A DNA stretch of 64,000 nucleotides from Haemaphysalis longicornis (taxonomy: Eukaryota > Arthropoda > Arachnida > Ixodida > Ixodidae): the NCBI GenBank assembly GCA_013339765.2, contig CM023452.1, positions 162,067,581-162,131,580 of the forward strand, given 5' to 3'. Positions 1 through 8,797 of the stretch are shown here, one piece after another. The notes beneath the pieces were generated by a model. That model did not search any database, had not been told where the DNA came from, and saw only the letters and a program-made list of their open reading frames with translations. How positions within the stretch are numbered: position 1 is the first letter of the stretch; each line of letters begins with the position of its first letter. A program made the position numbers and the translations under genes.

Positions 1-42
1 GATCTCACTTCCTCGGACGAACCAAGCAACGAGGACACCGAA

Positions 43-1304
43 ATGAGCAGCTTGGAACGACAGTCATCTGTTTCCAGCCAAGGCTGCCCATTCTGCAATG
101 AAGCCAAAACTGCAGCGACACCGAATCAGCAGCTGCTGAAAGCAGCCCAGGGTGATCTAAAAGCCACGCAGAACAAACTGTTATGTATTAAAATGGAACT
201 TCGAAAAGCTGAAGAGCTAGAAGAGGAGCTGAAGGCTGCTAAGTTGAAGGTTTTGCAAATTACGAGGGAGTTAGAACTGATGAAGGAAGTGGCAGATAAG
301 CTGCGGAAAAAAGCCGGAACACAGTTTTCCATAGAACGGTTCAAGCACAGCTATGAAGATATGCGTTTTTATACTGGCCTACCATCATACACGGTGTTCC
401 AGTTTCTTGTTATGTTCTTCAACCTTGGCTTACAACGAGAGAGTGTGAGAACTTGGTCCACACCTCGTTCAGACCCACCAAAAGCAGGCAGACCAAGGAG
501 TCTCACAGTGGAAAATGAATTCTTTTTGTTTCTTGTGAGGATGCGCCTCGGACTGTTCGAAAAAGACCTAGCAGACAGATTTTGCGTGTCGATTGCCACC
601 GTTTCAAGCATATGCATAACTTGGACAAGCTTCGCTTTTATCAAGTTGTCACATCTGAATTTATGGTTTTCTAAAGCAAAAGTGCTTGAAAAGATGCCTC
701 CAGCTTCCAAGCCCAAGTACTACTCAACACGCGCTATCCTGCATGCAACTGAGATAAAATGCCAGGCAGCGAGCGAGCTCGCACTTCAGTCGGCAACATA
801 TTCGCACTACAAGTCTGCGAATACATTTAAGGGTTTGGTCGGCATTTTACCCGATGGCACCGTAACTTTTGTGTCAAACCTTTTTCCAGGCTCCATCTCC
901 GACAAGGAATGCGTGCGTCAAAGAGTTTTTTGAAGCGTTCTTTTGAGGAGGGTGACATCGTAATGGCTGACAAGGGCTTCAAAATCCAAGACCTACTAGA
1001 TGACATCAAGGTTCAGCTGAACACGCCACCCTTTCTTACCAGAGAGCAATTCTCGGAGGAGGAGGTGGAATAGACCGAGGAAATCGCGTCCCTGCGCATA
1101 CACGTGGAGCGACGCATACAGCGAATCAAGAACTTCCACATCTTCGACAGACATATACCGCTTTCCCTGGATCCTGTCATCAACGAGATGTGGGTGGTGT
1201 GTGTATTGCTCACAAACTTTCAGTCTACCATTATACGTGCACCAGGTGACCACACACCTAATGACACTGCCCCAAATGACTCAACACCGAGTGTGAGTGA
1301 ATGA
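43..1304 (+). pseudogene. ISL2EU/HARBI1-like DDE transposase, frameshifted
   Basis: Cut-and-paste transposase of the IS5-related DDE_4 type. The open frame 43-933 has a coiled coil at about residues 35-90, a conserved FYTGLPSY block that in this family precedes a helix-turn-helix, the HTH at about residues 150-195, and the start of the catalytic fold (ILHATEIKC, then TYSHYKSANTFKGLVGILPDG cut here to its key residues, and GSISDKE). The frame breaks near 930; coding resemblance resumes in the third frame at about 933 with DIVMADKGF, is cut by a TAG at 1071-1073, and continues to the stop at 1302-1304 with the family's terminal RRIQRIKNFHIF block. The first catalytic Asp, normally in an I-D-x-T-E motif, is His. 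With one frameshift, one stop and a lost Asp it should be inactive. Its N-terminus (a THAP finger in relatives) lies upstream of the window. It converges on the YqaJ gene with 230 bases between the two stops. Confidence 0.85.
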
Positions 1305-1533
1305 AAATGTGTTTCTTCATGAACTATTCATCCACCGCACAGGAGCTGGAGAACGGAGGTAGAAGCTCTGAATAAACAAACACTAAATCTTTCGAATAAA
1401 CCAAATTTGTATTTTATCTTTATGGCCCCTTTGTTCAAGTACCTATTTGACACCTCTGTGCTTGCAGTGTGAACTTGCAGCACAAAGTGTGCTTTCCTGA
1501 CTAGCAAATTCTGCATTGCCCCTTTTATCACAT
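1305..1533. other. Spacer between convergent transposon genes, with a relic TIR
   Basis: Short spacer between the transposase stop and the nuclease stop. Around 1392-1436 it holds a diverged copy of the inverted-repeat end that flanks the TTAA elements elsewhere in the window (TTTGTATTTTATCTTTATGG then CCCCTTTG). No matching partner end is visible nearby, so this is a relic or a shared 3' UTR sequence. Confidence 0.4.
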
Positions 1534-1996
1534 TTACTTGGCTAAATAAGGCAGCAAAACAGAAAAGAAAAAGTTGTCAAGTTTAGGCCTGGCTACAGCC
1601 CAGTCCTGCTCGCTAAACCTTATGCGCTCAACAATCATGAACTGGTCCGAAAACACGGCAAAACCTGTCCAAGACAGGCCTGCCAACACCATCTGGCCGA
1701 GTACTTGAAAGTAGTAGTCATGACTACGGTCTAGCCTGAAGGTGCCTTGATGGTCTTTCACCAGGTAAAAGGGCTCTGCTATTTCTGAAACTGATTTGCC
1801 CTTTTGGCTGTATGGGCACTTAACCTCAAGGAGGCCATGCATAGGTGTCTCTGACGGATGCAATATCAGCCTGTCTGGCGACGAACCCAGCCAGTCAACC
1901 AGCAACCCACATCTGAAGGCTTCAACATCGTGTCCTCTGGTCTTCATCACCGACACATATCGGTGAACTGCAGGTTGCTCGTTGCTGATGCCATAC
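1534..1996 (-). CDS. YqaJ nuclease core exon (last exon)
   Basis: Encodes YGISNEQPAVHRY, then LGSSPDRL and GLLEVKCPYS, ending in a hydrophobic tail before the stop. These correspond to the Glu (NE), Asp (SPD) and Glu-x-Lys (EVK) residues of the PD-(D/E)xK nuclease active site of YqaJ proteins; all are present and the exon is open throughout. The acceptor is a strong pyrimidine tract followed by CAG, ending at 1997. The long C-terminal part (PKLDNFFFSVLLPYL) fits the helix that closes the YqaJ domain. Metal-dependent DNA exonuclease activity is inferred from the family. Confidence 0.85.
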
Positions 1997-2299
1997 CTGT
2001 AAGAAAAAGTTGCATCACTGGTACGAAACAATTTAAAAAAAAAAGGTGGAGGAGGGGGTGTTTATGCGCCAAAGCTATGAGCTACCACGCCTTGTAGAGG
2101 GCTTGGGATTAATTTCGTCCACCTGGAAATATTTTGCGTTCACCTAAATCTCAATATACGGGCATTTTTGTTTTTTGCCTTAATTAGAAAAATGGCTGCT
2201 GTGGCAAGGATAACGCATTGTGGTACTCAGCAGCACCACTGAACCACGGCAGGGGAGAAAAAAAATCACGCCATATCCACGGAATGAATGATGATAAGT

Positions 2300-2450
2300 G
2301 GGGCGAAGCTTGAGAGGGGGAGATCATCGGTAACCGTAACTCTCCCGTGAAAGTTCGCCCATTACATCATTAAGAAATGATGTAATGCGGCGGTCACGTA
2401 CCACGAGACACAAGGGATGGCCAGACCCATGACTTAAGGAGCTTCGCCCC
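2300..2450. mobile_element. 151-bp MITE with GGGGCGAAGCT inverted ends
   Basis: Perfect 11-bp TIRs GGGGCGAAGCT (2300-2310) and AGCTTCGCCCC (2440-2450) bound a non-coding 151-bp stretch in the large intron of the YqaJ gene. An internal hairpin CATTACATCATT/AAATGATGTAATG lies at about 2361-2391. It resembles the GGGCGAAGCAC element at 40.7 kb in its ends. Confidence 0.65.
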
Positions 2451-2885
2451 TAAAAGAGTACGCAACTGCCACATACGTTGCAAGCATGAAACATTTGCAG
2501 GTATACATTGACACTCGTGCCATTTCTCCTCGCTTTGTGTGTGACCTTTGCCTAAAATGCTAAAATGACATGACGACCCTACAGATGTCGCCTAATGCTC
2601 GTGCTACATGGTGTGATCAGAGGCGAGCGCACGCTCACCTCTGCCTATATGATCAGTGTCATGCGTTCAGGCGACACGGTTTTGTGGGTTCAGCTTCAGG
2701 AAATGCTGGACACGTAGCCCATAAACCTTTCACGATACAAAATAATAAAACAAGCATACACATACATTTGCCGATGTGCATGTTGGACCAAATGTTAACT
2801 CAATTTTGCACATATGGAGCATAAAAATGCATGCAGTTGGTCTTGGCCAATGCATGCGCACATTCCACTTGGTTTACTGGTCAGC

Positions 2886-2983
2886 CTACAAAAACTAATG
2901 CTACATGGGCAACCAAAATTTAGCGACACACAATGTTGTGTGTCGTCACATTTTTGTAGCCGTGATGCATTAGTTTTTGTGGG
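2886..2983. repeat. Imperfect 98-bp palindrome in YqaJ intron
   Basis: Arms centred at 2934/2935: ACACAA-TG-TTGTGT at the centre, extending outwards to CTACAAAAACTAATGC on the left and GCATTAGTTTTTGTGGG on the right with some mismatches. It could form a long hairpin in the pre-mRNA of the nuclease gene. No coding content. Confidence 0.7.
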
Positions 2984-3498
2984 CTCTGACCCAGAAACCA
3001 AGTTCACTCAGCCATGAACCAACTAGTTCACTCAATTTCTGCCCATTGTACACGTGCACATCTCAAAAATACAAAAAATGCATGCTACCTCAATCTGTTC
3101 AATAGTTGAGAATTTTCTCTTCCTTGTAATGCTTCGAGATGAAGTTGCCAGTAGCAGTCATTGGCCACAGTGCGTGTCTCACAGCGCATTCAAAACTGCT
3201 AATTCATATGGTGAAGTGACAATCAATGAAATGTCACAAACGTATGAAAATGAAATGTCACAAACGTAAAGAAACAGTCGCTTGAATGTAGGGTCATGCC
3301 ATGTTCCATTTTGGTGGAAAAAGGAAGTATGTGCCACTGTAAAAAGCTACATCACCAAATTTAACTTGACCAAGATTACATGACAAGAAAAAAAACGCAG
3401 GAAGTCACATAAGTCTCTTGCCTTTGCATTGTAGAAAACGAAAGGCCTTACAACACAATTTTTTTATTAGGAATAAGCCCAAATATTTTTGTACTTAC

Positions 3499-3701
3499 TG
3501 GATAGGACTCACACGTGACAGATCTTTCTGCGACGTAAAATTTTGCAGTCCTTTATCCGTCCACGTAGGGCGTTTCAAGACAACCCCGAAGGACGACGCT
3601 GTTACACGCTGCGACCGAGCCTCCTTCCACGTTTCGCTGTTGGCTTGCTGGCGTGTATTCTGCTCCAGGGCAGCAGCATCAGCAGGTGTGGTTTCCAAGC
3701 C
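3499..3701 (-). CDS. YqaJ domain N-terminal exon
   Basis: Encodes ALEQNTRQQANSETWKEARS followed by QRVTASSFGVVLKRP, the typical opening of YqaJ domains (TR-Q-S-x-x-W-x-x-xR-x-x-R-[IV]-TAS-x-FG). It reads GLETTP from its first base in phase 0, joining ILE of the upstream exon, and ends in codon CA/G, completed by the next exon to give PIQYG. The exon is fully open. It is about 1.5 kb from the next exon, across an intron that has collected a MITE and a palindrome. Confidence 0.85.
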
Positions 3702-3812
3702 CTGAACAGAAATGTTGGAAAGAGGTTGTGGCTTGTTTGGCCTAAAGTTTCAAGTGGAGCTGACCCGTGCTATTATGGAGATTAGTGGACCACGAAAAAT
3801 AAAATTGTTATA

Positions 3813-3855
3813 TGAGATTCAGCAGCACAAAGCCTTAGCCACTGCGCCACGATGA
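3813..3855 (-). repeat. tRNA-like SINE head, truncated
   Basis: On the minus strand this reads TGGCGCAGTGGCTAAGGCTT with a following CTGCTGA, the same A-box half seen in the complete Ruka-like SINEs at 11.6 and 32.3 kb. The B box and body are missing. It lies in the 320-bp intron between the SWIM and YqaJ exons. Confidence 0.4.
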
Positions 3856-4021
3856 CAAAAAAAGCTAGTCTTATACCTATATTTATACCTTTATCCTCAG
3901 TGCCTTTTTTTGGTGTGATGATTTAAGTATCGATCACGTTATACCAACCTGCCCAGGCAACCACCCTTGCGAGTTCCCTGCGCAGTACTGGTTATAACGC
4001 AACTTTAGACTGCATACTTAC

Positions 4022-4648
4022 CTCAAGGATTGCAGCTTGCTGAGGAAGACAGCTCGCTGAAGTGTGCCTCCACACCGTGCATCACTGGACCAGGGCTGGC
4101 CTTGTCGGTGTTGTCGTGGTTGGGGCTGTGCACTCTACCTCGGGACAGATCAATGTCTCGAACCCGTGAGGCACCACTGGCTTCAAATATTCTAGTGGGC
4201 TGTCCACAGGTGTAGGCCCCATTCTTGAGGAGCTCTCAATGAGGTCCCCTGTTTCTAGTTGCCTCGAGAATGGTGAAGGACAGACGGAAGAAAGCTGTGC
4301 TCCGAGCGCCCTTATACTGGTAGCCACTTCATTGAATGACTCCACAGTCACCCTTGCATCATATAATTTACTGTAGATTGGCTCCGTTAATCCTTCTTGC
4401 CGCACACTTCTCCAATCGACAAACCCCAGTGGCATGGGAGAAAATGGGGTGCTGCGTGGCCTTCGCCAATGCTGCGGCAGCTCTGTGCAGGACAGCTCGG
4501 GTGGCTGTTCGTATATCCCTGCTGCTTTAGTAATGCCAGCATATGTAAGGCAGCCCTACTGTGACTGCAGGCACCACTCCTACCGGCGGGGCATCGGCAC
4601 GTAGCTTTTGTCACGGTGCCACCAGGCCCCAGGACCACGTCCAATTAT
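4022..4648 (-). CDS. SWIM zinc-finger exon of the YqaJ gene, with stop and frame break
   Basis: The upstream part (4648 to about 4530) carries CRCPAGRSGACSHSRAAL, a C-x-C-x(n)-C-x-H SWIM motif used for DNA or protein binding. After a one-base frame change near 4530 the reading continues as PPELSCTELPQHWRRPR and VDWRSVRQEGLTEPIYSKLY, a linker block typical of tick and hydrozoan transposon YqaJ proteins. A TGA at 4084-4082 interrupts the frame shortly before the donor (LPQQAAILE then GTAAGTATGC). Everything upstream of 4648 is unrelated, so the 5' end was truncated. Confidence 0.75.
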
Positions 4649-4714
4649 CGATGGTGATGATGGTAGGTTACGTTGCCGGACTGACTTTTCTAAAGGGTGT
4701 ATTGATCAGAAATG

Positions 4715-5300
4715 ATCTGCACCACCGCACAGCTCGCCTCATCAAAGACTCGCTCGACTACAAACCGTACACGTTCAACATTACTTGGACTCCTGGGCAC
4801 GAGGGTTTGGCAGGAAATGAGCGGGCACATACGCTCGCCCGAGCAACTATTTACCGGGAACCTGACCAGCTCTCGTCAACCTTAAGCGATGCTCAGCCGT
4901 CTTTCCGCCAGCGCGAATACCTAGAGTCTTTTCGAGTGCAGCGCAAGGTACATCCCTCCCCACATAGTACACTCACAAGGCGGCAGTCCGTCCTCTTCCG
5001 ACAGATTCAGACTAACACATTACCCACTGAACATCTCACACATCGCTTTCGAAATTTACCCGGCACCCCTACTTGCTCGTTCTGCGGAGGTTACGCAAGC
5101 ATATTCCACACACAATATGGGCCGTGATCGACATCCAAAGTTGACCCGCATCCCGAATCCAACTCTGGCATCCTGGGAGACAAATCTGACCGACCCCAGC
5201 GCTGTGACACAGCTCCTGCTGACGTCCAGAGCGGAGGAAACACAGCCTCCCAAGACGGCGCCCTGGACTAAGGGTGCTTACTACTTAGAAAAACAAAGTT
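4715..5300 (+). pseudogene. LINE RNase H/3' fragment
   Basis: Encodes FNITWTPGHEGLAGNERAHT, the last catalytic block of the RNase H domain found in I-type non-LTR retrotransposons, followed by RQSVLFRQIQTNTLPTE and a cysteine motif TCSFCGG that normally ends in an H and a C. The remaining C-terminus (TQLLLTSRAEE) is in another frame. It abuts the truncated 5' side of the YqaJ gene on the left and the inverted LINE piece on the right. No promoter, reverse transcriptase or intact frame is left. Confidence 0.75.
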
Positions 5301-5383
5301 TGCTTCCTCCCTTTCTTTACAACACAAGCAGTCGTAGAGTTGACCACAATAAATCTGTGCCCGCATTGTGAATACCGTATGCA

Positions 5384-5680
5384 TACTGCATGTCAGGCAT
5401 AGAGCCGAGATGCCAGGCCAGTGGTAACATAATAACATTAAAAAGGAAGGGCGAGATTACCGATCCCTGAGGCACTCCGCGGACAGGCGTAAAGTGACCG
5501 TAACTCGTCCCGCCAATGCGAACCGAAAAGGATCTTTTGGTGAGGAAGTTCCGGAGGAAAGAGCAAACCTTGTCCGGGAGAAGAAGGCCTTGGAGAATTT
5601 CCAAGATGGCTCCATGGCTAACGTTGTCGTATGCCTTTTTTATGTCCATGGCAAGCACTGTGCGCACTTTGTGTGATCGG
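5384..5680 (-). pseudogene. Inverted reverse-transcriptase fragment of LINE
   Basis: Minus-strand frame with RTVLAMDIKKAYDNVSHGAI (motif A, containing the catalytic Asp) and PVRGVPQGSVISPFLFN (motif B region). It is the reverse complement of 6601-6900 of the adjacent plus-strand copy. It retains six A in the run within MDIKK and the extra G in LAWHL, where the plus copy has lost one base each time, so it is the better preserved of the two. Inverted 5' pieces like this are typical of twin priming during LINE integration. Confidence 0.8.
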
Positions 5681-5733
5681 CTATGCCTAAGGCCCGAATA
5701 CGCTTACAACGTCTGACTGCGGCTGCCAGGCGT
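5651..5733 (+). repeat. 83-bp direct repeat, copy 1
   Basis: Near-identical to 5810-5892 (one A/G difference at about 5690). It spans the junction between the inverted RT piece and plus-strand LINE sequence. Confidence 0.9.
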
Positions 5734-5809
5734 GTGCGCACTGTACACCCAGACCTGACTCGGCAAACCGCGTGCCTCCAACAAGCCTTGTCTGACACGC
5801 AGAAATGGT
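5734..5809 (+). repeat. Displaced 76-bp LINE segment
   Basis: Corresponds to 6929-7003 of the main LINE copy (downstream of the YADD motif). It is sandwiched between the two 83-bp repeats, so three parts of one element lie out of order. Confidence 0.85.
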
Positions 5810-5892
5810 GCAAGCACTGTGCGCACTTTGTGTGATCGGCTATGCCTGAGGCCCGAATACGCTTACAACGTCTGACTGCGGCTGCCAGGCGT
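5810..5892 (+). repeat. 83-bp direct repeat, copy 2
   Basis: Second copy of 5651-5733, running directly into the long plus-strand LINE reading frame. Confidence 0.9.
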
Positions 5893-8594
5893 CATGAGAA
5901 GCGTCTGTCAAGGCAGCGATGGCTGAGCTGGTGTGAATCGCTCGGGCCATCGGCGACTACGTCATCCATCTGGCGCACCTTTCGTGCGATGGAAAGTGGA
6001 GGCCGCAATCCAGATGCGGCAGCCAGTGCATGTTTGGCATCGGACAAGGATCCTGCTCAATTTGCCGCCGATGTTGCCCGCGCCTTGTTTCCTGCCTTTG
6101 ACATTCTTCCAGCCAGCAACCCGTGCCCGTTTCCTCTGCCGAGTCACGTCGGTTCCTCTCCTCCTGACGACGCCGTGCGTGGAATTCAATCGCCTTTCAC
6201 CATAGCCGAGTTCCTTGCTGCGATTGTTCACGCCAAACATCGAACCGCTCCAGGGCCAGATGGCCTTACGTACGAGGTGTATAAGAACCTCGACGATCCA
6301 GCCCTCAGCAATCTCCTTGACTCCGTTAACGAGGTCTGGCTCTCTGGTAACATACCAGAATCTTGGCTCCTCGCTGATATCGTCCCGATACCGAAGCCTG
6401 GTAAGCCACCCGATCAGCTCCCTAATTTGCGTCCAATAGCCTTGACGTGCACCCTGTGCAAACTGTTGGAGCGCATGCTGGCAACCCGGCTTCAATGGTG
6501 GATGGACACTTTCCGGTGGTATCACCCGGCGCAGATCGGGTTTAGGCCCCGTCTGGGTACCGAGGATGGGCTTGACCACTTCTCGTCAATGGTGTTACTG
6601 GGCGGCCGATCACACAAAGTGCGCACAGTGCTTGCCATGGACATAAAAAGGCATACGACAACGTTAGCCACGGAGCCATCTTGGAAATTCTCCAAGGCCT
6701 TCTTCTCCCGGGCAAGGTTTGCTCTTTCCTCCGGAACTTCCTCACCAAAAGATCCTTTTCGGTTCGCATTGGCGGGACGAGTTACGGTCACTTTACGCCT
6801 GTCCGCGGAGTGCCTCAGGGATCGGTAATCTCGCCCTTCCTTTTTAATGTTATTGTGTTACCACTGCCTGGCATCTCGGCTCTATGCCTGACATGCACTT
6901 TCTGATGTACGCGGATGACATCACAGTGTGGACTGTACACCCAGACCTGACTCGGCAAACCGCGTGCCTCCAACAAGCCTTGTCTGACACGCAGAAATGG
7001 TGCGAATTTGCTGGACTGACACTCTCCGTCGAAAAGACAGCTATTCTGCCTGTGGCCAGTGCTTGGGGCCGTCGCCGACTGGCGATGTCTCCAATCGCAT
7101 TGCAACTCTGCGGGCGACCCGTACGCACTGCCACCTCACTTCGCGTGCTTGGATTAGAAATTTATGCGTCTGGGTCAGCGTCTATGTGGATACGTTCAGC
7201 TCGCCAAAAAGCGGGACAGATGCTCCACCTCATCCGACGCATCTCACAGAAGTCTGGTGGCTCCTGTTCCAAAATGGCCCGTCTATTGGTGCGGTCTGTA
7301 CTCCAGCCTCGGCTTGTTTACCAGGCACAATTCCAACACCTGAACCAGGCGGAGTGGGCTCGACTTGAGGCAGTTAACCGAGCCGCAATGCGTGCAATTA
7401 CCTGCCTCCCTAGGATAACACCGATCCCGGCTCTTCAGGCTGAAGCTCAAGTTAACACCTTGGATGAGCTTGTCCATCAGCGTCGGTCCGCCCGCATGCA
7501 TAAACTCACCTTTGTTGCTGAGGCAGCGGCGGTTTGGAAATTACATGGGTCATTCACTACCCACATCTCCAGCCTGCGTCGTTACCAGGCCACCTTGGCT
7601 ATACCACCAGGTGACCGACAACAGGCCACTAACGCGACTTCACAATCGATGCAACGGACATACTGATACGCTTTTCGCGGTCGCACAAGAACTGGCGGCT
7701 GAGTCTCAACCCCAGATGGTGCAGGCATTTGTGGACGCTGGGGCCAAGGACTACGTGGTGACGACAACACTACAATGTCCTTCCCACCCAGAGGCCTGTC
7801 AAACGTGCTTCTACGAAACACACCGCACCCTGCCGTCTATGCTGGCCGAGCTTACGGCCATCCGGGACGGCTTGCAAGCACTAACTCCTGCTCTTCATCA
7901 AGCCCCTGGAGGTACTACTTTACAAATTTATACAGACTCCACGGCGGCCATACGTGATTTACGTCGAGTGAATAACAACTCGGCTATCTCGAGGGACATT
8001 CATGACATACTGGATACGTACCCCTGCCCTCTGCGGCTCTCGTGGGTCCGGCGAAATACGCTTCCCGCTCACATTGCGGCGGATGGTGCCTGCCACACTG
8101 CATTTGTTCCACGACATTGCCTTTACTGACATTAGATACCCCAGGACAGTTTTTACAAAAGGGAAAAAAGATCTTCGTCGCGCCACACGAGCTCTAATTC
8201 CACCGTGTGGAACGGACCTCCCTAGCCGACTCGCTCGCTGGGAGGAGGTCTTGCTGCGAAGACTTCGTGTTGGTGTAGCCCTCTCTCCGCTGTTACCCGG
8301 GAGTGGCCACCACGCTACCATGCCCCGTTCGACCAGAGCTGCCCCTTTTGCACGGCTCCTGCCCAAGATGCCGACACAGAACATTTGCTGTGGACGTGCC
8401 CTTCATTGCAAGCGGCCAGAACACGACACCTTCGAGGCACAGGCCTCCACCCTGGCAGACCACCTGACCTCATCGGTGGATATGGGGACCCCACCACCGC
8501 TCCCTTCTTGCGTTTGTTCGCGAAACGGGAGTTAACCTATACTTGTAGCATAGTATTTATGCCAACGGGCATACTGTCGCAAATAAAAAAAAAT
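5842..8594 (+). pseudogene. LINE with reverse transcriptase and RNase H, frameshifted
   Basis: Polyprotein of an RNase H-bearing non-LTR retrotransposon. 5842-6650 encodes the RT fingers/palm (RTAPGPDGLTYEVYK, PIPKPGK, RPIALTCTLCKLLERM). A one-base loss in an A run near 6645 breaks motif A; a lost G near 6868 breaks the frame after GSVISPFLFN; FLMYADDITVW (catalytic YADD) follows at about 6900. The thumb continues to 7666; another frame change precedes RNase H, with LQIYTDSTAAIRDL at about 7920. The C-terminus is in a third frame to about 8530. The 3' end is GTCGCAAATA plus an A run at 8586-8594. The 5' end (endonuclease, ORF1) is missing. Because RNase H is present, I or Jockey-superfamily I group is likely; clade is not certain. 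Confidence 0.85.
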
Positions 8595-8628
8595 GCATAC
8601 TCAGAATCCTCAGAGGTGCACACACCCG

Positions 8629-8696
8629 CAATGGGATGGTGGACCTGCGTTATGGAAAGGGTACCCTTTCCATAACGCAGGTCCAACATCCCATTG
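8629..8696. repeat. 68-bp near-perfect palindrome
   Basis: Centred on GGGTACCC at 8662/8663. Every base from 8629 to 8696 pairs except 8639/8686. The inner 46 bp are a perfect palindrome, with arms GGACCTGCGTTATGGAAAGG. It begins 34 bases after the LINE poly-A end. Confidence 0.95.
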
Positions 8697-8727
8697 GTAT
8701 ATGCCACTTCCACGCTAAGTACCCCAT

Positions 8728-8797
8728 GTCGACGCAGCCAAGCTGTCTAATCTAAGCATTCATAAAACACTCGACTCTATGTCGCGTCACCGCGGTT
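8728..8797 (+). repeat. 70-bp repeat, copy 1
   Basis: GTCGACGCAGCCAAGCTGTC onward is shared with 10344-10413 with one T/C difference. Each copy lies upstream of, or next to, the same LINE 3' family. Confidence 0.9.

Larger units (their letters stand above)
1534..4648 (-). pseudogene. SWIM zinc finger plus YqaJ nuclease gene of an ISL2EU-type transposon
   Basis: Minus-strand spliced gene read as three exons: 4648-4022 (SWIM finger and linker), 3701-3499 (N-terminal part of YqaJ) and 1996-1534 (YqaJ core to stop). Both introns have good sites: donors GTAAGTATGC at 4021 and GTAAGTAC at 3498; acceptors TTTCTGTTCAG ending 3702 and TTTTTCTTACAG ending 1997. Codon phase matches at both joins (ILE/GLE and PIQ/YGI). 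YqaJ proteins are lambda-exonuclease/RecB-like nucleases; in ISL2EU transposons, as I recall the family, a second gene encodes one beside the transposase. Damage seen: one in-frame TGA at 4084-4082 and a one-base frame change near 4530 between the SWIM motif and the linker. The 5' part is lost, cut where LINE sequence follows. All nuclease active-site residues remain. Confidence 0.8.
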
